A stretch of 64,000 nt of DNA, taken from Akkermansiaceae bacterium UBA4589 (GTDB lineage: Bacteria > Verrucomicrobiota > Verrucomicrobiia > Verrucomicrobiales > Akkermansiaceae). The stretch is from NCBI GenBank assembly GCA_002387565.1, contig DGJT01000032.1, positions 75,086 through 139,085 of the forward strand, in the 5' to 3' direction. The notes under the pieces were generated by a model. That model was given only the letters and a program-made list of their open reading frames with translations, had not been told where the DNA came from and did no database searches. How positions within the stretch are numbered: the stretch's first letter is position 1; every line of letters starts with the position of its first letter. A program made the position numbers and the translations under genes. Shown piece after piece: positions 26,375 through 36,404 of the stretch.

Positions 26375-27808
26375 ATGGAATCATCAAACTCTAAACCTAC
26401 TCTCGAGCCAGTTGAAATAGCTGATTCAAACGAAACTACACAGCCTACTCAACCAGCTCTTACAGAGAAGCTAGATGATACACCAGCATTAGAAGAAAGC
26501 CAGCCCCCTCAAACCACGACTGAAGAAGGCGCTGAAGCAAGCCAGTTAAATGCAGAGTCAGAGAATCTTGAAAATGCTGAAGAAAATGAAGCAGAAATCG
26601 TATTAGCTACTAAATTTTCAGAATTTGAATTATCAGAAGCTATTTTAGCTAATATCGAGGCGCTTGGTTATGCCGAGCCTACTCCAGTGCAATCTCGAGC
26701 AATTCCTGTAGTGCTAGCAGGTAAAGATTTAGTGGCTTCATCGCAAACAGGTACTGGTAAAACAGCAGCCTTTGCTCTAGGTGCCATTCAAAATATCAAA
26801 CCTCTTGGAAAACCACAGATTTTAGTGTTAGAACCGACTCGTGAACTTGCACATCAAGTAGCTGAGGCTTTTGAAGGTTTCACTAAAGGTATGGGGCTTA
26901 ATGTTAGCCTTATTTATGGAGGTGTCGGTTATGAGCAACAAGCTCAGAGCTTGAGTGTCGCAGATATTGTAGTAGCAACTCCTGGACGTTTAGTAGACCA
27001 GTTTTTCCAAGGGCACATGAGATTTGGAGAGCTAAAGACCCTCGTTCTTGATGAAGTAGATCGCATGCTAGATATGGGGTTTTTACCTATCGTCAAAAAA
27101 ATAGTCAATCTCTGCCCATGGGAAGGTCGCCAGACACTTTTCTTCTCGGCAACCATGCCGTTACAAATTGCAAGCCTCTCCAAAAGCATTCTTAACAATC
27201 CAGAAAAGATTGAAGCAACCAAGGTTAGTAGTATTGCAGATACCATTGAACATGCAATTTATCCTGTAGCTAGCTTACAACGTGATGAGTTATTTACTCA
27301 AATTATCAAAAAAACAGATTATAGTTGCGCCATAGCATTTACCCGCACTCGCAAAGAAGCGGACCATCTCTATCAATTACTCAAAAAAGACTTACAAATA
27401 GATGCTGTAGTGATGCATTCTGACATTAGCCAAAGCAAGCGCACACAAAACCTTAGCGACTTTAGAGAAGGTAAAGTATCGCTACTTATCGCGACTAATG
27501 TAGCTGCTAGAGGTATTGACATCAAAGGTGTCAGCCATGTTATTAATTATCAAGTGCCAGAAAACCCAGAAGATTACGTGCACCGTATTGGAAGAACTGG
27601 TAGAGCTCAAGCAGAAGGCAAAGCCTACACGTTAGTTTCTGCACATGATTTAGATTATTTAGTTGCAGTCGAGCAACTCATCGGCGAAAAAATCAAACGT
27701 GAAAAATTAGCAGGGTTTAATTACCAATACACAGCTTTGCTCGATGAAGGTGGAGTTAAATCAGTGAGAAAACCCAGACGCCCAGCACCCAAAAGAAGAA
27801 GGAAATAA
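26375..27808 (+). CDS. DEAD-box RNA helicase with acidic N-terminal extension
   Basis: A 477-residue helicase. Residues 1-75 are a low-complexity Glu/Thr/Pro/Gln extension. The core begins with the Q motif FSEFELSEAI..GYAEPTPVQ. Walker A is SQTGTGKT (123-130), then PTRELA, TPGRLVD, motif II DEVD (226-229), SATMP, and in the second domain ARGIDIKGV and HRIGRTGRA. The third residue of motif II is Val rather than the usual Ala, a substitution that probably leaves ATPase chemistry intact. A basic RKPRRPAPKRRRK tail is a likely RNA-binding end, as in RhlE-like proteins. It may act in ribosome assembly or RNA decay. Confidence 0.9.
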   Translation: MESSNSKPTLEPVEIADSNETTQPTQPALTEKLDDTPALEESQPPQTTTEEGAEASQLNAESENLENAEENEAEIVLATKFSEFELSEAILANIEALGYAEPTPVQSRAIPVVLAGKDLVASSQTGTGKTAAFALGAIQNIKPLGKPQILVLEPTRELAHQVAEAFEGFTKGMGLNVSLIYGGVGYEQQAQSLSVADIVVATPGRLVDQFFQGHMRFGELKTLVLDEVDRMLDMGFLPIVKKIVNLCPWEGRQTLFFSATMPLQIASLSKSILNNPEKIEATKVSSIADTIEHAIYPVASLQRDELFTQIIKKTDYSCAIAFTRTRKEADHLYQLLKKDLQIDAVVMHSDISQSKRTQNLSDFREGKVSLLIATNVAARGIDIKGVSHVINYQVPENPEDYVHRIGRTGRAQAEGKAYTLVSAHDLDYLVAVEQLIGEKIKREKLAGFNYQYTALLDEGGVKSVRKPRRPAPKRRRK

Positions 27809-27875
27809 AACAGAGAATCATTTTAACACTTCTTAAATTAACATAACTTATCAGTTTAAGTAAAAAAACATTTAT

Positions 27876-28583
27876 ATGGTTGCGTGTAAATTTTATATAC
27901 TTTTTATTTTCATATTGAGTTTATCAAGCTCTGCTTTGTATGGTAGCGAAGCGGTGTTAAATGAAACATTTGAAGAGCCTATCTCCAGTCGTAATTTAAG
28001 AACAGGCAAGGCTAGTGTTAATTTTCATGGTTGGTCTACAGGTAAAATTTTAGCTTCTTACCAATTTCAAGAAGGAAAAATCCTGATTAACAATACAACC
28101 AACAATAGAGGTATTCACAGTAACTCTACTCAAGTATTTCGTAAAAATGGCGATAGTTACACGGTCTCAACTGATTTTTATACTCTATCACTAGTGATGC
28201 CTAAAAACTTCATCAATCACCCCCACTCTATTTTCGTTGGCTTTGCCTCTGCCAATGCTGAGTTGAAATATTTTAATTCTCTTGTCGATGTCAAAAATAA
28301 TAATACAAACTTAGAAACAAATTGTATTTATGTAGCTTGGGACAATAATATACCTAATCTAAGTCAAGGTGTTTTAAAACTCTACTCTAAAAATAGTGCG
28401 GCACAAAACAACCTCATGTTGCGCCCTTCTAATTTCTGGAAAAATGATCAAAACTATAAATTAGCACTCACATTAACGCTTATCGATATTGACTCGTCTT
28501 TATTTGAGATTTCTTATCAAGTCAGCCAAATAAATGCTCCTGACAATAGTAAAAATACTATTATTAACTCTAAACCTACTTAA
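27876..28583 (+). CDS. Secreted beta-rich protein, N-terminal part (frame broken by TAA)
   Basis: Encodes 235 residues with a signal peptide (~1-23, ending ALYGSEA). It then has a beta-rich, LamG- or PEP-CTERM-like domain (ETFEEPISSRN, VSTDFYTLSLVMP, FVGFASANAE). It stops at TAA 28581-28583. After two further codons the same frame stays open to 29960, and the next residues (KYGVKASIYAKRAL, then HFDSLDNFTVSHE) look like the missing last strands of this domain. So it is probably the front of one ~694-codon gene with an in-frame nonsense codon. Either it is a pseudogene or a sequence error, or the stop is read through. Confidence 0.6.
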   Translation: MVACKFYILFIFILSLSSSALYGSEAVLNETFEEPISSRNLRTGKASVNFHGWSTGKILASYQFQEGKILINNTTNNRGIHSNSTQVFRKNGDSYTVSTDFYTLSLVMPKNFINHPHSIFVGFASANAELKYFNSLVDVKNNNTNLETNCIYVAWDNNIPNLSQGVLKLYSKNSAAQNNLMLRPSNFWKNDQNYKLALTLTLIDIDSSLFEISYQVSQINAPDNSKNTIINSKPT

Positions 28584-28589
28584 GCCACC

Positions 28590-29960
28590 TTGCCTCACAT
28601 TTTAAAATATGGAGTAAAAGCATCTATTTATGCTAAGCGAGCTTTAGAAACTAATCACTTTGACAGCTTAGATAATTTCACAGTTTCACATGAATTAAAA
28701 GCTGTTCCGGATCTAGCTAAACTCAAAGGAGATGAAGCTAAAAAAATAGCAGAAGCCAAAGCAGCTAAAGAGGCAGAAGAAGCTGCAAAATTAGCCGCTA
28801 AGAAAAAAGCAGAAGAGGAAGCTAAAGCTGCTGCAGAAGCTAAAAACGTAGATCAAAAACAACCAGGGCAGATTTCTTGGGAGATAAAGACTGTTTCTTC
28901 AGAACAAGAAACAGGATTTTTATATAAAACAGGGCATCTTATACAAGCTATAGATTTTGTAAAAACGAAAACTAAACCTTCAAAACTAGATGGCATCCAA
29001 TTTAATCAACTTATCAAAGTAAATACTAAATACATAAAAGCTACTGGTCTCAAAAACCAAGGTGATAACTTTTACTTAAATTCATCAAGCATACTAAACG
29101 AAGGTCATTTCTTAAAAGGAAAAACCTCCATGACTATAAGTCTTACTAGTTTAACTATTGGTGAAACTTATTACTTTGATCTAATTATTATTAATCAAAG
29201 GGAAGAAGATAAATCTAAAAAATTCAAAGTAGCTACACTCAAGGTTCCATCTATTTCTTATTTTAATGAAAATGGATTTACTCTCATCAAAGGAGAGTTT
29301 ACGGCAACTAGTTCAATGAAAAGAATTGAACTACAATCACCTGAAGGCAAATTAATTCAATTAAATGCCTTACAATTAAGGTCTAAAAATAAACCTGTTC
29401 CCCTTCTTTCAGCTGCAGATGCCTTCAAAAAATATGAGTCTACACCTAAGATTAATAATATCAAGGTAACCTCACAGCTCACTCCCGACATTACTGGTAC
29501 ACTTTCAAAAAAAGGAAAACTGATAGCAGCTATTAACTATGATGCGATCAATAGTGATGAAATGATACTAATAGATGAAGTGAAATTTAGATCTAGAGCG
29601 AGTACTAATTCTAAATACGTAGATTGTATTTTATTTGATAATAATTTTGATAAGTTTGCTAATAATCCTAAAAAATCTTCTTTTTTTAATTATGCTAAAT
29701 GGTGTAAAGGAAAAGAAGCGCTTCTTATCTTTAAAGAGCTAATTCCGGGAAAAACTTATACATTTGACTACATCTATAATGATAACAGGTCTGCGTTTAA
29801 GGACAGAACTATTTCATTTGATAATGGAAAAACTTACCTCATTGCTTCTAGTCCAGACGCTACCTTAATTGCTAACTGTATGTTTAAAGCTACACATGAA
29901 TCTATGGCTTTAAATTTAAAAACTAAGGATGCTGACGCGATTCAAATTAACGCTATTTAA
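28590..29960 (+). CDS. Secreted beta-rich protein, C-terminal part with two sandwich repeats
   Basis: The frame continues that of 27876-28583 after the TAA. It has no ATG near its beginning and no ribosome-binding site; the TTG at 28590 is only formally a start. Contents: the end of the first domain (~1-35), an Ala/Lys/Glu-rich linker (~48-88), then two ~150-residue beta-sandwich repeats. Matching segments are GETYYFDLIIINQRE with PGKTYTFDYIYNDNR, and KRIELQSPEGKLIQLNALQL with SMALNLKTKDADAIQINAI. Similar repeats occur in large surface proteins of Verrucomicrobia and Planctomycetes. It has no PEP-CTERM anchor. Confidence 0.55.
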   Translation: MPHILKYGVKASIYAKRALETNHFDSLDNFTVSHELKAVPDLAKLKGDEAKKIAEAKAAKEAEEAAKLAAKKKAEEEAKAAAEAKNVDQKQPGQISWEIKTVSSEQETGFLYKTGHLIQAIDFVKTKTKPSKLDGIQFNQLIKVNTKYIKATGLKNQGDNFYLNSSSILNEGHFLKGKTSMTISLTSLTIGETYYFDLIIINQREEDKSKKFKVATLKVPSISYFNENGFTLIKGEFTATSSMKRIELQSPEGKLIQLNALQLRSKNKPVPLLSAADAFKKYESTPKINNIKVTSQLTPDITGTLSKKGKLIAAINYDAINSDEMILIDEVKFRSRASTNSKYVDCILFDNNFDKFANNPKKSSFFNYAKWCKGKEALLIFKELIPGKTYTFDYIYNDNRSAFKDRTISFDNGKTYLIASSPDATLIANCMFKATHESMALNLKTKDADAIQINAI

Positions 29961-30029
29961 TTAAGATTACTAGATTAAGAGGAACAATACTTATAATGAT
30001 TACAAGTTAGTTTGATCATTAAACTTCTT

Positions 30030-30058
30030 AAGTTTTACTTGTTAAAAATGTAAAACTT
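30030..30058. promoter_or_regulatory. Inverted repeat upstream of acnA
   Basis: Perfect 9-bp arms AAGTTTTAC (30030-30038) and GTAAAACTT (30050-30058) separated by 11 bases, ending 55 bases before the acnA ATG. It could be an operator or a leader hairpin. No T-run follows, so it is not a terminator of the preceding gene. Confidence 0.35.
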
Positions 30059-30113
30059 GTATAGTTTTTCAGCACTTAAAAACTCGCGTCGAGTTTATTC
30101 AATTTATATTATT

Positions 30114-32834
30114 ATGTCATTTCAATCTAACTCTGATTTTGTCGATCAATTTACTAAAGGCGATGGTAGCCAAGGTAATTTTTATTCTCTACCTAAATTA
30201 AAAGATTACGGTTTCACTAACTTATCCAAACTACCTATTTGTATTCGTATTGTTCTCGAGTCTTTATTAAGAAACTTTGACGGTAAAAAAGTAACGGATG
30301 TCGATATTAAAAATTTAGCTAATTACAATGCACAAAATCCTGGTGACTTTGAAATCCCATTCACTGTTGCCCGTGTTGTTTTACAAGATTTTACTGGTGT
30401 TCCCCTTCTTGTAGATTTAGCAGCTATGCGTTCAGCTGTTAATGACATGAACCAAGACGCCAATATGATTGAGCCTCTTGTCCCTGTGGACTTAGTGGTT
30501 GATCACTCTGTACAAGTCGACTTTGCTGGTTCTCAACTAGCACTTGATAAAAACCTCGAACTAGAGTTTTCTCGTAACCGTGAACGTTATGAATTCCTCA
30601 AATGGGGTCAGCAAGCGTTTGATACATTTTCTGTAGTGCCTCCTGGTATCGGTATTGTTCACCAAGTGAACTTAGAGTACCTTGCTAAAGGTGTCTTAGA
30701 CAAAGACAATACATTCTACTTTGATACCTTAGTCGGTACTGATTCACACACCACTATGATTAATGGTCTTGGTGTTGTTGGTTGGGGTGTTGGAGGCATC
30801 GAAGCCGAAGCAGGCATGCTTGGTCAGCCAGTGACCTTCCTCGTTCCTGAAGTAGTAGGTGTCAACCTTAGCGGAGCACTCAAAGATGGCGTTACTGCAA
30901 CTGACTTAGCCCTTCATGTGACTCAACTACTTCGTGAGAATGGTGTGGTAGGTAAATTTATCGAATTTTATGGTCAAGGTGCTGTTGATTTATCACTTCC
31001 TGATAGAGCGACTATAGCTAACATGGCTCCTGAATATGGTGCTACTATGGGCTTCTTCCCTGTAGATAGTGAGGCGATTGATTACTTGCGTGGTACAGGT
31101 AGAGACGAAGAGCTCTGCGCTACAGTAGAAAATTACATGAAAGCCCAAGAGCTTTGGGGTATTCCTCAAAAAGGAGATATTGATTACTCTGTTGATCTTG
31201 ATTTAGATTTAAGCACAATTGTGCCTTCTGTTGCTGGACCTAAACGTCCACAGGACAAAATTGCGGTTCCTGAGCTTAAGAACAAGTTTAATGAACTACT
31301 TGCAGCGCCTGTAGCTGACGGTGGATTTGCCAAGGAGAAAAACATCATAGACAACCCTGTTGTCGTCAATAGCAAAGACAATACTGCTGATACTATCAAA
31401 GATGGCTCAGTGCTTATTGCTGCAATCACTTCATGTACGAATACTTCAAACCCAAGCGTGATGCTTGGTGCAGGTATCCTTGCTAAAAAAGCCAATGAAA
31501 AAGGTCTTACCATTAACCCTGCGGTTAAAACGTCATTAGGTCCTGGTTCGCGTGTTGTCACAGAGTATCTCAACGAAACTCAATTACAACCTGAGCTAGA
31601 TAAATTAGGATTCCAAACTGTAGGCTATGGTTGTACTACCTGTATTGGTAATGCTGGACCTTTAGATGCTGGTATCGAATCAGTAGTTAAAGATGAGAAT
31701 TTAGTCGTGGCTTCTGTACTCTCAGGTAACCGTAACTTTGAAGCTCGTATTCATGGCTCTATTCGCTCTAACTTTTTGATGAGTCCTCCTCTTGTAGTCG
31801 CTTACGCTATTGCAGGCACTGTAGATATTGACTTAAGCAATGAAGCACTAGGTACTGATAAAGAAGGTAACCCAGTATTCCTCAAAGACATCTGGCCAAC
31901 CCAAGAAGAAATCAAAACAGCTATGGTTTCAGCTCTTAAGCCTGAGGTCTTCAAAAGCCTTTACGGTAACTTTGAAGAGCAAAACCCACGCTGGAATGAA
32001 ATTCCATCATCAACAGGTCATGTCTATGACTGGAATGAGCAGTCTACTTATATTCAGCAGCCTCCATTCTTTGATAGCTTTTCTGTCGAACCTAATGACG
32101 TGGTTGAAATTAAAAATGCTCGCCCATTAGGTATTTTTGCAGACTCTGTAACTACTGATCACATCTCTCCTGCTGGAGCTATTAAGCCAGACAGTCCAGC
32201 TGGTCGCTACCTCAAGGAAAATGGTGTAGAAGTCGCTCTCTTTAACTCTTATGGTTCAAGACGTGGTAATGACCAAGTCATGACACGTGGTACATTTGCT
32301 AATGTACGTATCAAGAACCTTATGGTTCCTGGTACAGAAGGTGGTGTGACTCTATTTTACCCTGAATTAGGCGCCGAAGCTCAAGTCATGGATATTTATG
32401 ATGCAGCTAAAGCTTACGAAGAAACCAGCACTCCACTCGTTGTGATTGGTGGCAATGACTATGGCATGGGATCTTCTCGTGACTGGGCAGCTAAGGGCAC
32501 TCGCTTATTAGGTGTTAAAGCCGTAATCACTAAGAGCTTTGAGCGTATTCACCGTTCAAACCTCGTAGGTATGGGTGTACTACCTCTCAACTTTAAGAAT
32601 GAAGCTGATTATGACAAAGTGGTTCATTTGCATGATGCTCAATTCTCTATTTTAGGTTTAGATAATGATCTCTTACCTCAGTCTGAAGCGACTCTCGAGG
32701 TCACTACAGGAAAAGGCGAAGTATTTACCCTCCCTTTAATTGTGAGAATTGATACTCCAGTAGAAATTGATTACTACAGAGCTGGTGGTATTTTGCCATA
32801 TGTTCTAGCTCAGATTCTAGAAGAAAACAGTTAA
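30114..32834 (+). CDS. acnA: Aconitate hydratase A
   Basis: A 906-residue aconitase of the AcnA/IRP1 type, isomerising citrate to isocitrate with a [4Fe-4S] cluster. Cluster cysteines are in [10 protein letters not shown] and in [10 protein letters not shown]. Substrate-binding segments include [26 protein letters not shown] and [10 protein letters not shown] in the swivel domain. The frame extends to 30057, but the ATG at 30114 (MSFQSNSDF) gives the normal N-terminus. With fumarase it is the second TCA enzyme in the window. A strong terminator follows, so it is transcriptionally separate from the Bat operon. Confidence 0.95.
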   Translation: MSFQSNSDFVDQFTKGDGSQGNFYSLPKLKDYGFTNLSKLPICIRIVLESLLRNFDGKKVTDVDIKNLANYNAQNPGDFEIPFTVARVVLQDFTGVPLLVDLAAMRSAVNDMNQDANMIEPLVPVDLVVDHSVQVDFAGSQLALDKNLELEFSRNRERYEFLKWGQQAFDTFSVVPPGIGIVHQVNLEYLAKGVLDKDNTFYFDTLVGTDSHTTMINGLGVVGWGVGGIEAEAGMLGQPVTFLVPEVVGVNLSGALKDGVTATDLALHVTQLLRENGVVGKFIEFYGQGAVDLSLPDRATIANMAPEYGATMGFFPVDSEAIDYLRGTGRDEELCATVENYMKAQELWGIPQKGDIDYSVDLDLDLSTIVPSVAGPKRPQDKIAVPELKNKFNELLAAPVADGGFAKEKNIIDNPVVVNSKDNTADTIKDGSVLIAAITSCTNTSNPSVMLGAGILAKKANEKGLTINPAVKTSLGPGSRVVTEYLNETQLQPELDKLGFQTVGYGCTTCIGNAGPLDAGIESVVKDENLVVASVLSGNRNFEARIHGSIRSNFLMSPPLVVAYAIAGTVDIDLSNEALGTDKEGNPVFLKDIWPTQEEIKTAMVSALKPEVFKSLYGNFEEQNPRWNEIPSSTGHVYDWNEQSTYIQQPPFFDSFSVEPNDVVEIKNARPLGIFADSVTTDHISPAGAIKPDSPAGRYLKENGVEVALFNSYGSRRGNDQVMTRGTFANVRIKNLMVPGTEGGVTLFYPELGAEAQVMDIYDAAKAYEETSTPLVVIGGNDYGMGSSRDWAAKGTRLLGVKAVITKSFERIHRSNLVGMGVLPLNFKNEADYDKVVHLHDAQFSILGLDNDLLPQSEATLEVTTGKGEVFTLPLIVRIDTPVEIDYYRAGGILPYVLAQILEENS

Positions 32835-32854
32835 GCTTTATTGCTTAATAATCA

Positions 32855-32888
32855 AAGCTCAGTGAAATTATTTCACTGAGCTTTTTTT
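32855..32888 (+). terminator. Rho-independent terminator after acnA
   Basis: A perfect 13-bp stem AAGCTCAGTGAAA/TTTCACTGAGCTT with a three-base loop, followed by T residues to 32888, 20 bases after the acnA stop. Confidence 0.94.
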
Positions 32889-32978
32889 GTACTCTTGAAG
32901 CCTTAAGGTTGACGAAACAAAGCAGTTCCTCTAAAACGATAGCCTTATGGAACTATTGAAAATTACTCAATAATAATA

Positions 32979-33569
32979 ATGATGGTATTAGCCCAACAAA
33001 ATTTAGTATTCCAAGGTCCTCGTGATCCAGCTTATTTCGAAGAAAGCTCTATGCTGATTTGGTGGCTTATTTTGGCGGCTCTGTTGATTGTTACTGCCTT
33101 TATTATCATTTTGATAAAACGCCTTAAAAAACACAATCCCGAAGCTAAGCCTATCAATAAAGCTAGAGATCTACATACATGGGATAATTTAATTAACTAC
33201 TGGCAACAAGCGGCTAGTGAAGATCCCTACCCATTAGACTTGATGATTGCTTTACTTAAACAAGGCTCTTACTTAGTCACGCATATTGAGCCAAAACAAT
33301 CTCAGCTCGATAATTGGTTAAATTTAACCCCTCAAGAGTTAACCAAAAAGCTTACCCATTCACTCAATCAGAACCCAGAAATCAAAGCAAGTTTTGATAT
33401 TAAATCCTATTTACAAAAACTCAATTATTTAGAGCATATTAGATTTAATCCTCAATTTAACCAATTACCACAAAAGCAATTGTTACAAACAACACTTGAT
33501 GAGTGCCTTGTTTTGCTTAAGCAAGCAGAGCTCGCCAATCAAACGTCCTTAGAAGAGAATGTTCACTGA
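32979..33569 (+). CDS. Small membrane protein opening the Bat operon
   Basis: A 196-residue protein with one strong transmembrane helix (~26-46) near its N-terminus, a basic KRLKKH stop-transfer and a cytoplasmic, mainly helical C-terminal region. Position, size and topology match the DUF4381-type protein that sits before BatA in many Bat operons, but sequence identity to that family was not verified. ATGs at 32979 and 32982 are alternative starts. Its last codons overlap batA by 11 bases, so the two are translationally coupled. Confidence 0.6.
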   Translation: MMVLAQQNLVFQGPRDPAYFEESSMLIWWLILAALLIVTAFIIILIKRLKKHNPEAKPINKARDLHTWDNLINYWQQAASEDPYPLDLMIALLKQGSYLVTHIEPKQSQLDNWLNLTPQELTKKLTHSLNQNPEIKASFDIKSYLQKLNYLEHIRFNPQFNQLPQKQLLQTTLDECLVLLKQAELANQTSLEENVH

Positions 33570-34548
33570 TTTAACTTTTACTTTTGAAAACTCCTATTGG
33601 TTGCTGGCTCTTATTCCAGTAATTATTAGTTACTTTATTTATTGTCAGGCTAAGCCTACTCATTATCTTATTTTTCCTGGAGTTAAATTTCTCAACCACC
33701 AATCTAGCTCGCAACAGAAATCTGGAGGGCGCAAACCTCATCACATTTTATTAGGTTGTATTTTATTTTTACTGGTGATTAGTTTAGCTAACCCGTGTAA
33801 AAAAAATACCATTAAGGAGCAAGAACAAGAAGGTATTGATATTATTCTCGCTCTAGATATTTCCTTGTCTATGGATATTCGTGATTTCTATCACTTGGGG
33901 ATCAAGGAAACACGCTTAGAAGCAGCTAAACGTGTTGCTCAAGAGTTTATAGCACTAAGGGGTAATGACAGAATTGGCATAGTTATTTTCTCTGGGCAAC
34001 CTTACCGTATTAGCCCTATTACTTTTGATCATAACTGGGTCATTGAGCAAATTAAAGATATTGAGATTAACAGTCTCAAAGAACAAGGAACTGCTATTGG
34101 GTCTGCTATTGCGGCCGCTTCATTAGGCCTAAAAAAACAAGGTGCAAAGAGTAAAATCATAGTTCTTATCACTGATGGGGCTAATAATGCGGGTAAGCTA
34201 AAACCCAATGATGCTGCTAAATTAGCAGAGGAATTAGGTATTAGAATTTACACCATTGCTATTGGTAGTGATAATAAACAAGTCGAATACCAAAATAGAA
34301 TTATTAAACAAAATCAATTTGATACAACGGCTCTTAAAGAAATTTCAGAAATTACCCATGGTATTTTTCACAGAGCGCAAACAGCTCAAAAACTCCAAGA
34401 AGCTTTCGAAAAAATTAATGATCTAGAAACCAGTTCCTTTAATAGCCCCACTTATGACCAAATTATTTCTTATCGACCTTACCTTATTATTCTTATGCTG
34501 ATTTTACTCAGCTTATTTATGCTCATCCAATATGGGCCTAAAAAATAA
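33559..34548 (+). CDS. batA: BatA-like VWA membrane protein
   Basis: A 329-residue protein. Helices at ~12-29 and ~61-77 and a C-terminal helix (~305-325) flank a cytoplasmic or periplasmic von Willebrand A domain. MIDAS residues DISLS are at 100-104, followed by the Thr in GTAIG and ITDGANNAG. Bat (Bacteroides aerotolerance) proteins form an envelope complex, classically driven by a MoxR AAA+ ATPase; the precise role is disputed. It overlaps the upstream gene and is seven bases from batB. Confidence 0.85.
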   Translation: MFTDLTFTFENSYWLLALIPVIISYFIYCQAKPTHYLIFPGVKFLNHQSSSQQKSGGRKPHHILLGCILFLLVISLANPCKKNTIKEQEQEGIDIILALDISLSMDIRDFYHLGIKETRLEAAKRVAQEFIALRGNDRIGIVIFSGQPYRISPITFDHNWVIEQIKDIEINSLKEQGTAIGSAIAAASLGLKKQGAKSKIIVLITDGANNAGKLKPNDAAKLAEELGIRIYTIAIGSDNKQVEYQNRIIKQNQFDTTALKEISEITHGIFHRAQTAQKLQEAFEKINDLETSSFNSPTYDQIISYRPYLIILMLILLSLFMLIQYGPKK

Positions 34549-34554
34549 TTATTT

Positions 34555-36402
34555 ATGACTTATTTTGATCACCCTTCATTCTTTTGGTTATTCCTCTTAA
34601 TAGGGGTAATCTTGTTCTGTGCTGTTGTTGGGAAAATACGTCACACCAAAGAGTTAAGTTCATGGATAGCTCCTAGACTTAGCAAAAAGCTACATCAAGA
34701 TATGGGAACGACAAACTATACTTGGCAGCTAGGCTTGCTTAGCTTGGTAATGGCGGCACTCATCATTGCGTTAGCAAAACCTATTCTCAATGAAAAGATT
34801 GTTGAAATTTCTATAGAACAACAAGATGTCTGCCTAATCATTGATACGTCAAAAAGTATGGAGGTCAGAGATGTTACTGTACCACGTATCGAGCAAGCTA
34901 AAATTATCGCCCATGATATTATTAGTCATTTGCCTTACAGTCGTGTCAGTCTTATTGCCTTTGCTGGAGATGCTTTTACATTAGCTCCTTTCACCCAAGA
35001 TCATGAAGCGCTAAAAGACATTATCTCTCAAATGGACACTGATATTATAGGTTCTCAAGGAAGTTCAACAGAGCAGCTTTTTGCTAACCTAAAAAAGCTT
35101 CAAAAGCACTACCAAAATGAACCTTTAATTATTTTAATTTCTGATGGAGAATGGCATGATGATAGCCCCCTGAAAAAAATGATGAGCGAGCTACCTATTA
35201 ATTCTAAATGGTTAACTATAGGCATCGGCACAACAGAAGGAGATTTAATCCCCTCAGCTACAGACCCTAGTGGCTACCTAAAGGATGACAACAATTACAC
35301 TATACTTAGTCGCCTTAATTCTGAACAACTGCGTTCATTAGCAAAACTCAGTGCAGGTTCTTATCTAGAAAATCCTTCTACTGCGGCACTCATATCAACC
35401 TTAGAATCCAATCTCGCCAAAACTCAAACCATGCAACAAGGGTCTGAGCAAGTATCTATTAAAAGTGATGCCGTGTTTGCTTATTTGGTTACGGCATTAG
35501 TATTACTTCTAATTTATATGCTAAAACCATTATTAACTAATAAATCACCTCTCTCTTTAGGTGTATTATTCGCTCTTTTAGTGAGCATACCCACGCAAGA
35601 GGCGCAAGCTGTTCTTTTTAGTCAATCACCTTCTCATGTTCTACACCAAGCAGCTACAGCTTATTACAAGCAAGACTTCAAAACTGCTTATAAAAGGTAT
35701 AGTAAAGCTTTAACTTACGATGAGCCTGCTGTTCAAGCAGATGCTTATCAGGGGTTATCCTCCACCCTCTATCAGCAAGGCTGGCAACAACTCGACCCTC
35801 AAATAAAAATTAAAGATACACAAGGAGTCAGCCTAGAAACTCTTGTCCAAAAAATTCAGACGATTATGCAAACAGGCCAAATCAAGTCTGAGCAGATCGA
35901 GAGTACTCGCCAATTATGGGAAGAAGCCCTTGGTCAATTAACCCAAGTCCCCGAAACCATTAAAGCTCCCAACCAAGCTGTTATTGAAGCTCTGCTAGAA
36001 GCCCTAAAACAAGAGGAACAAGAACAGGAGCAACAACAAAATCAAGATCAACAAGAAGATTCAGAAAATCAAGACCAGCAAGATCAACAAGAAGGCGATA
36101 ACCAGCAAAACCAAGATTCAGAAAACTCAGAAGATTCATCTCAAGAAAATAATCCAAGCGAAAATAGTGATGATATGCAAGAAGATCAAGGGGATTCAGA
36201 GGACTCCAATGAAGGTCAGGATCAACAACAAGATTCATCTGATACCGAAGATTATCAAGAAGCTAATCAGCAAGAAGCCTCTCAAGAACAACGAGAACAA
36301 GCTGAAAAGCTGTTAGAGCAATATGCTGATTTACAGACAGAAGCTCCAAAAAACTCTGAACTTAAAAAAATAAAAAGCCGTAATAAAGGTAAAAATTATT
36401 AG
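34555..36402 (+). CDS. batB: BatB/BatC fusion: VWA domain, TPR and acidic Gln/Asp/Glu tail
   Basis: A 615-residue protein. Helices ~9-28 and ~58-76 precede a VWA domain with MIDAS DTSKS at 97-101 and ISDGEWHDD. A further helix pair (~305-350) is followed by a TPR-like segment (HQAATAYYKQDFKTAYKRY, ~360-400) and a long region rich in Gln, Glu, Asp, Ser and Asn (~475-585). The tail is what separate BatC proteins carry, so BatB and BatC are fused here. The stop is two bases before the batD start. The low-complexity tail probably binds cations or partners. Confidence 0.82.
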   Translation: MTYFDHPSFFWLFLLIGVILFCAVVGKIRHTKELSSWIAPRLSKKLHQDMGTTNYTWQLGLLSLVMAALIIALAKPILNEKIVEISIEQQDVCLIIDTSKSMEVRDVTVPRIEQAKIIAHDIISHLPYSRVSLIAFAGDAFTLAPFTQDHEALKDIISQMDTDIIGSQGSSTEQLFANLKKLQKHYQNEPLIILISDGEWHDDSPLKKMMSELPINSKWLTIGIGTTEGDLIPSATDPSGYLKDDNNYTILSRLNSEQLRSLAKLSAGSYLENPSTAALISTLESNLAKTQTMQQGSEQVSIKSDAVFAYLVTALVLLLIYMLKPLLTNKSPLSLGVLFALLVSIPTQEAQAVLFSQSPSHVLHQAATAYYKQDFKTAYKRYSKALTYDEPAVQADAYQGLSSTLYQQGWQQLDPQIKIKDTQGVSLETLVQKIQTIMQTGQIKSEQIESTRQLWEEALGQLTQVPETIKAPNQAVIEALLEALKQEEQEQEQQQNQDQQEDSENQDQQDQQEGDNQQNQDSENSEDSSQENNPSENSDDMQEDQGDSEDSNEGQDQQQDSSDTEDYQEANQQEASQEQREQAEKLLEQYADLQTEAPKNSELKKIKSRNKGKNY

Positions 36403-36404
36403 TT

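Noticed and set aside
28590..28610. TTG at 28590 as an independent gene start
   Set aside because: There is no ribosome-binding site, other genes here use ATG, and the frame and domain content continue those of the preceding part.
35981..36238. Reverse-strand frame opposite the BatB/C acidic tail
   Set aside because: It is the antisense of Gln/Glu/Asp codons, giving Leu/Val-rich low-complexity sequence; the + strand protein is clearly real.
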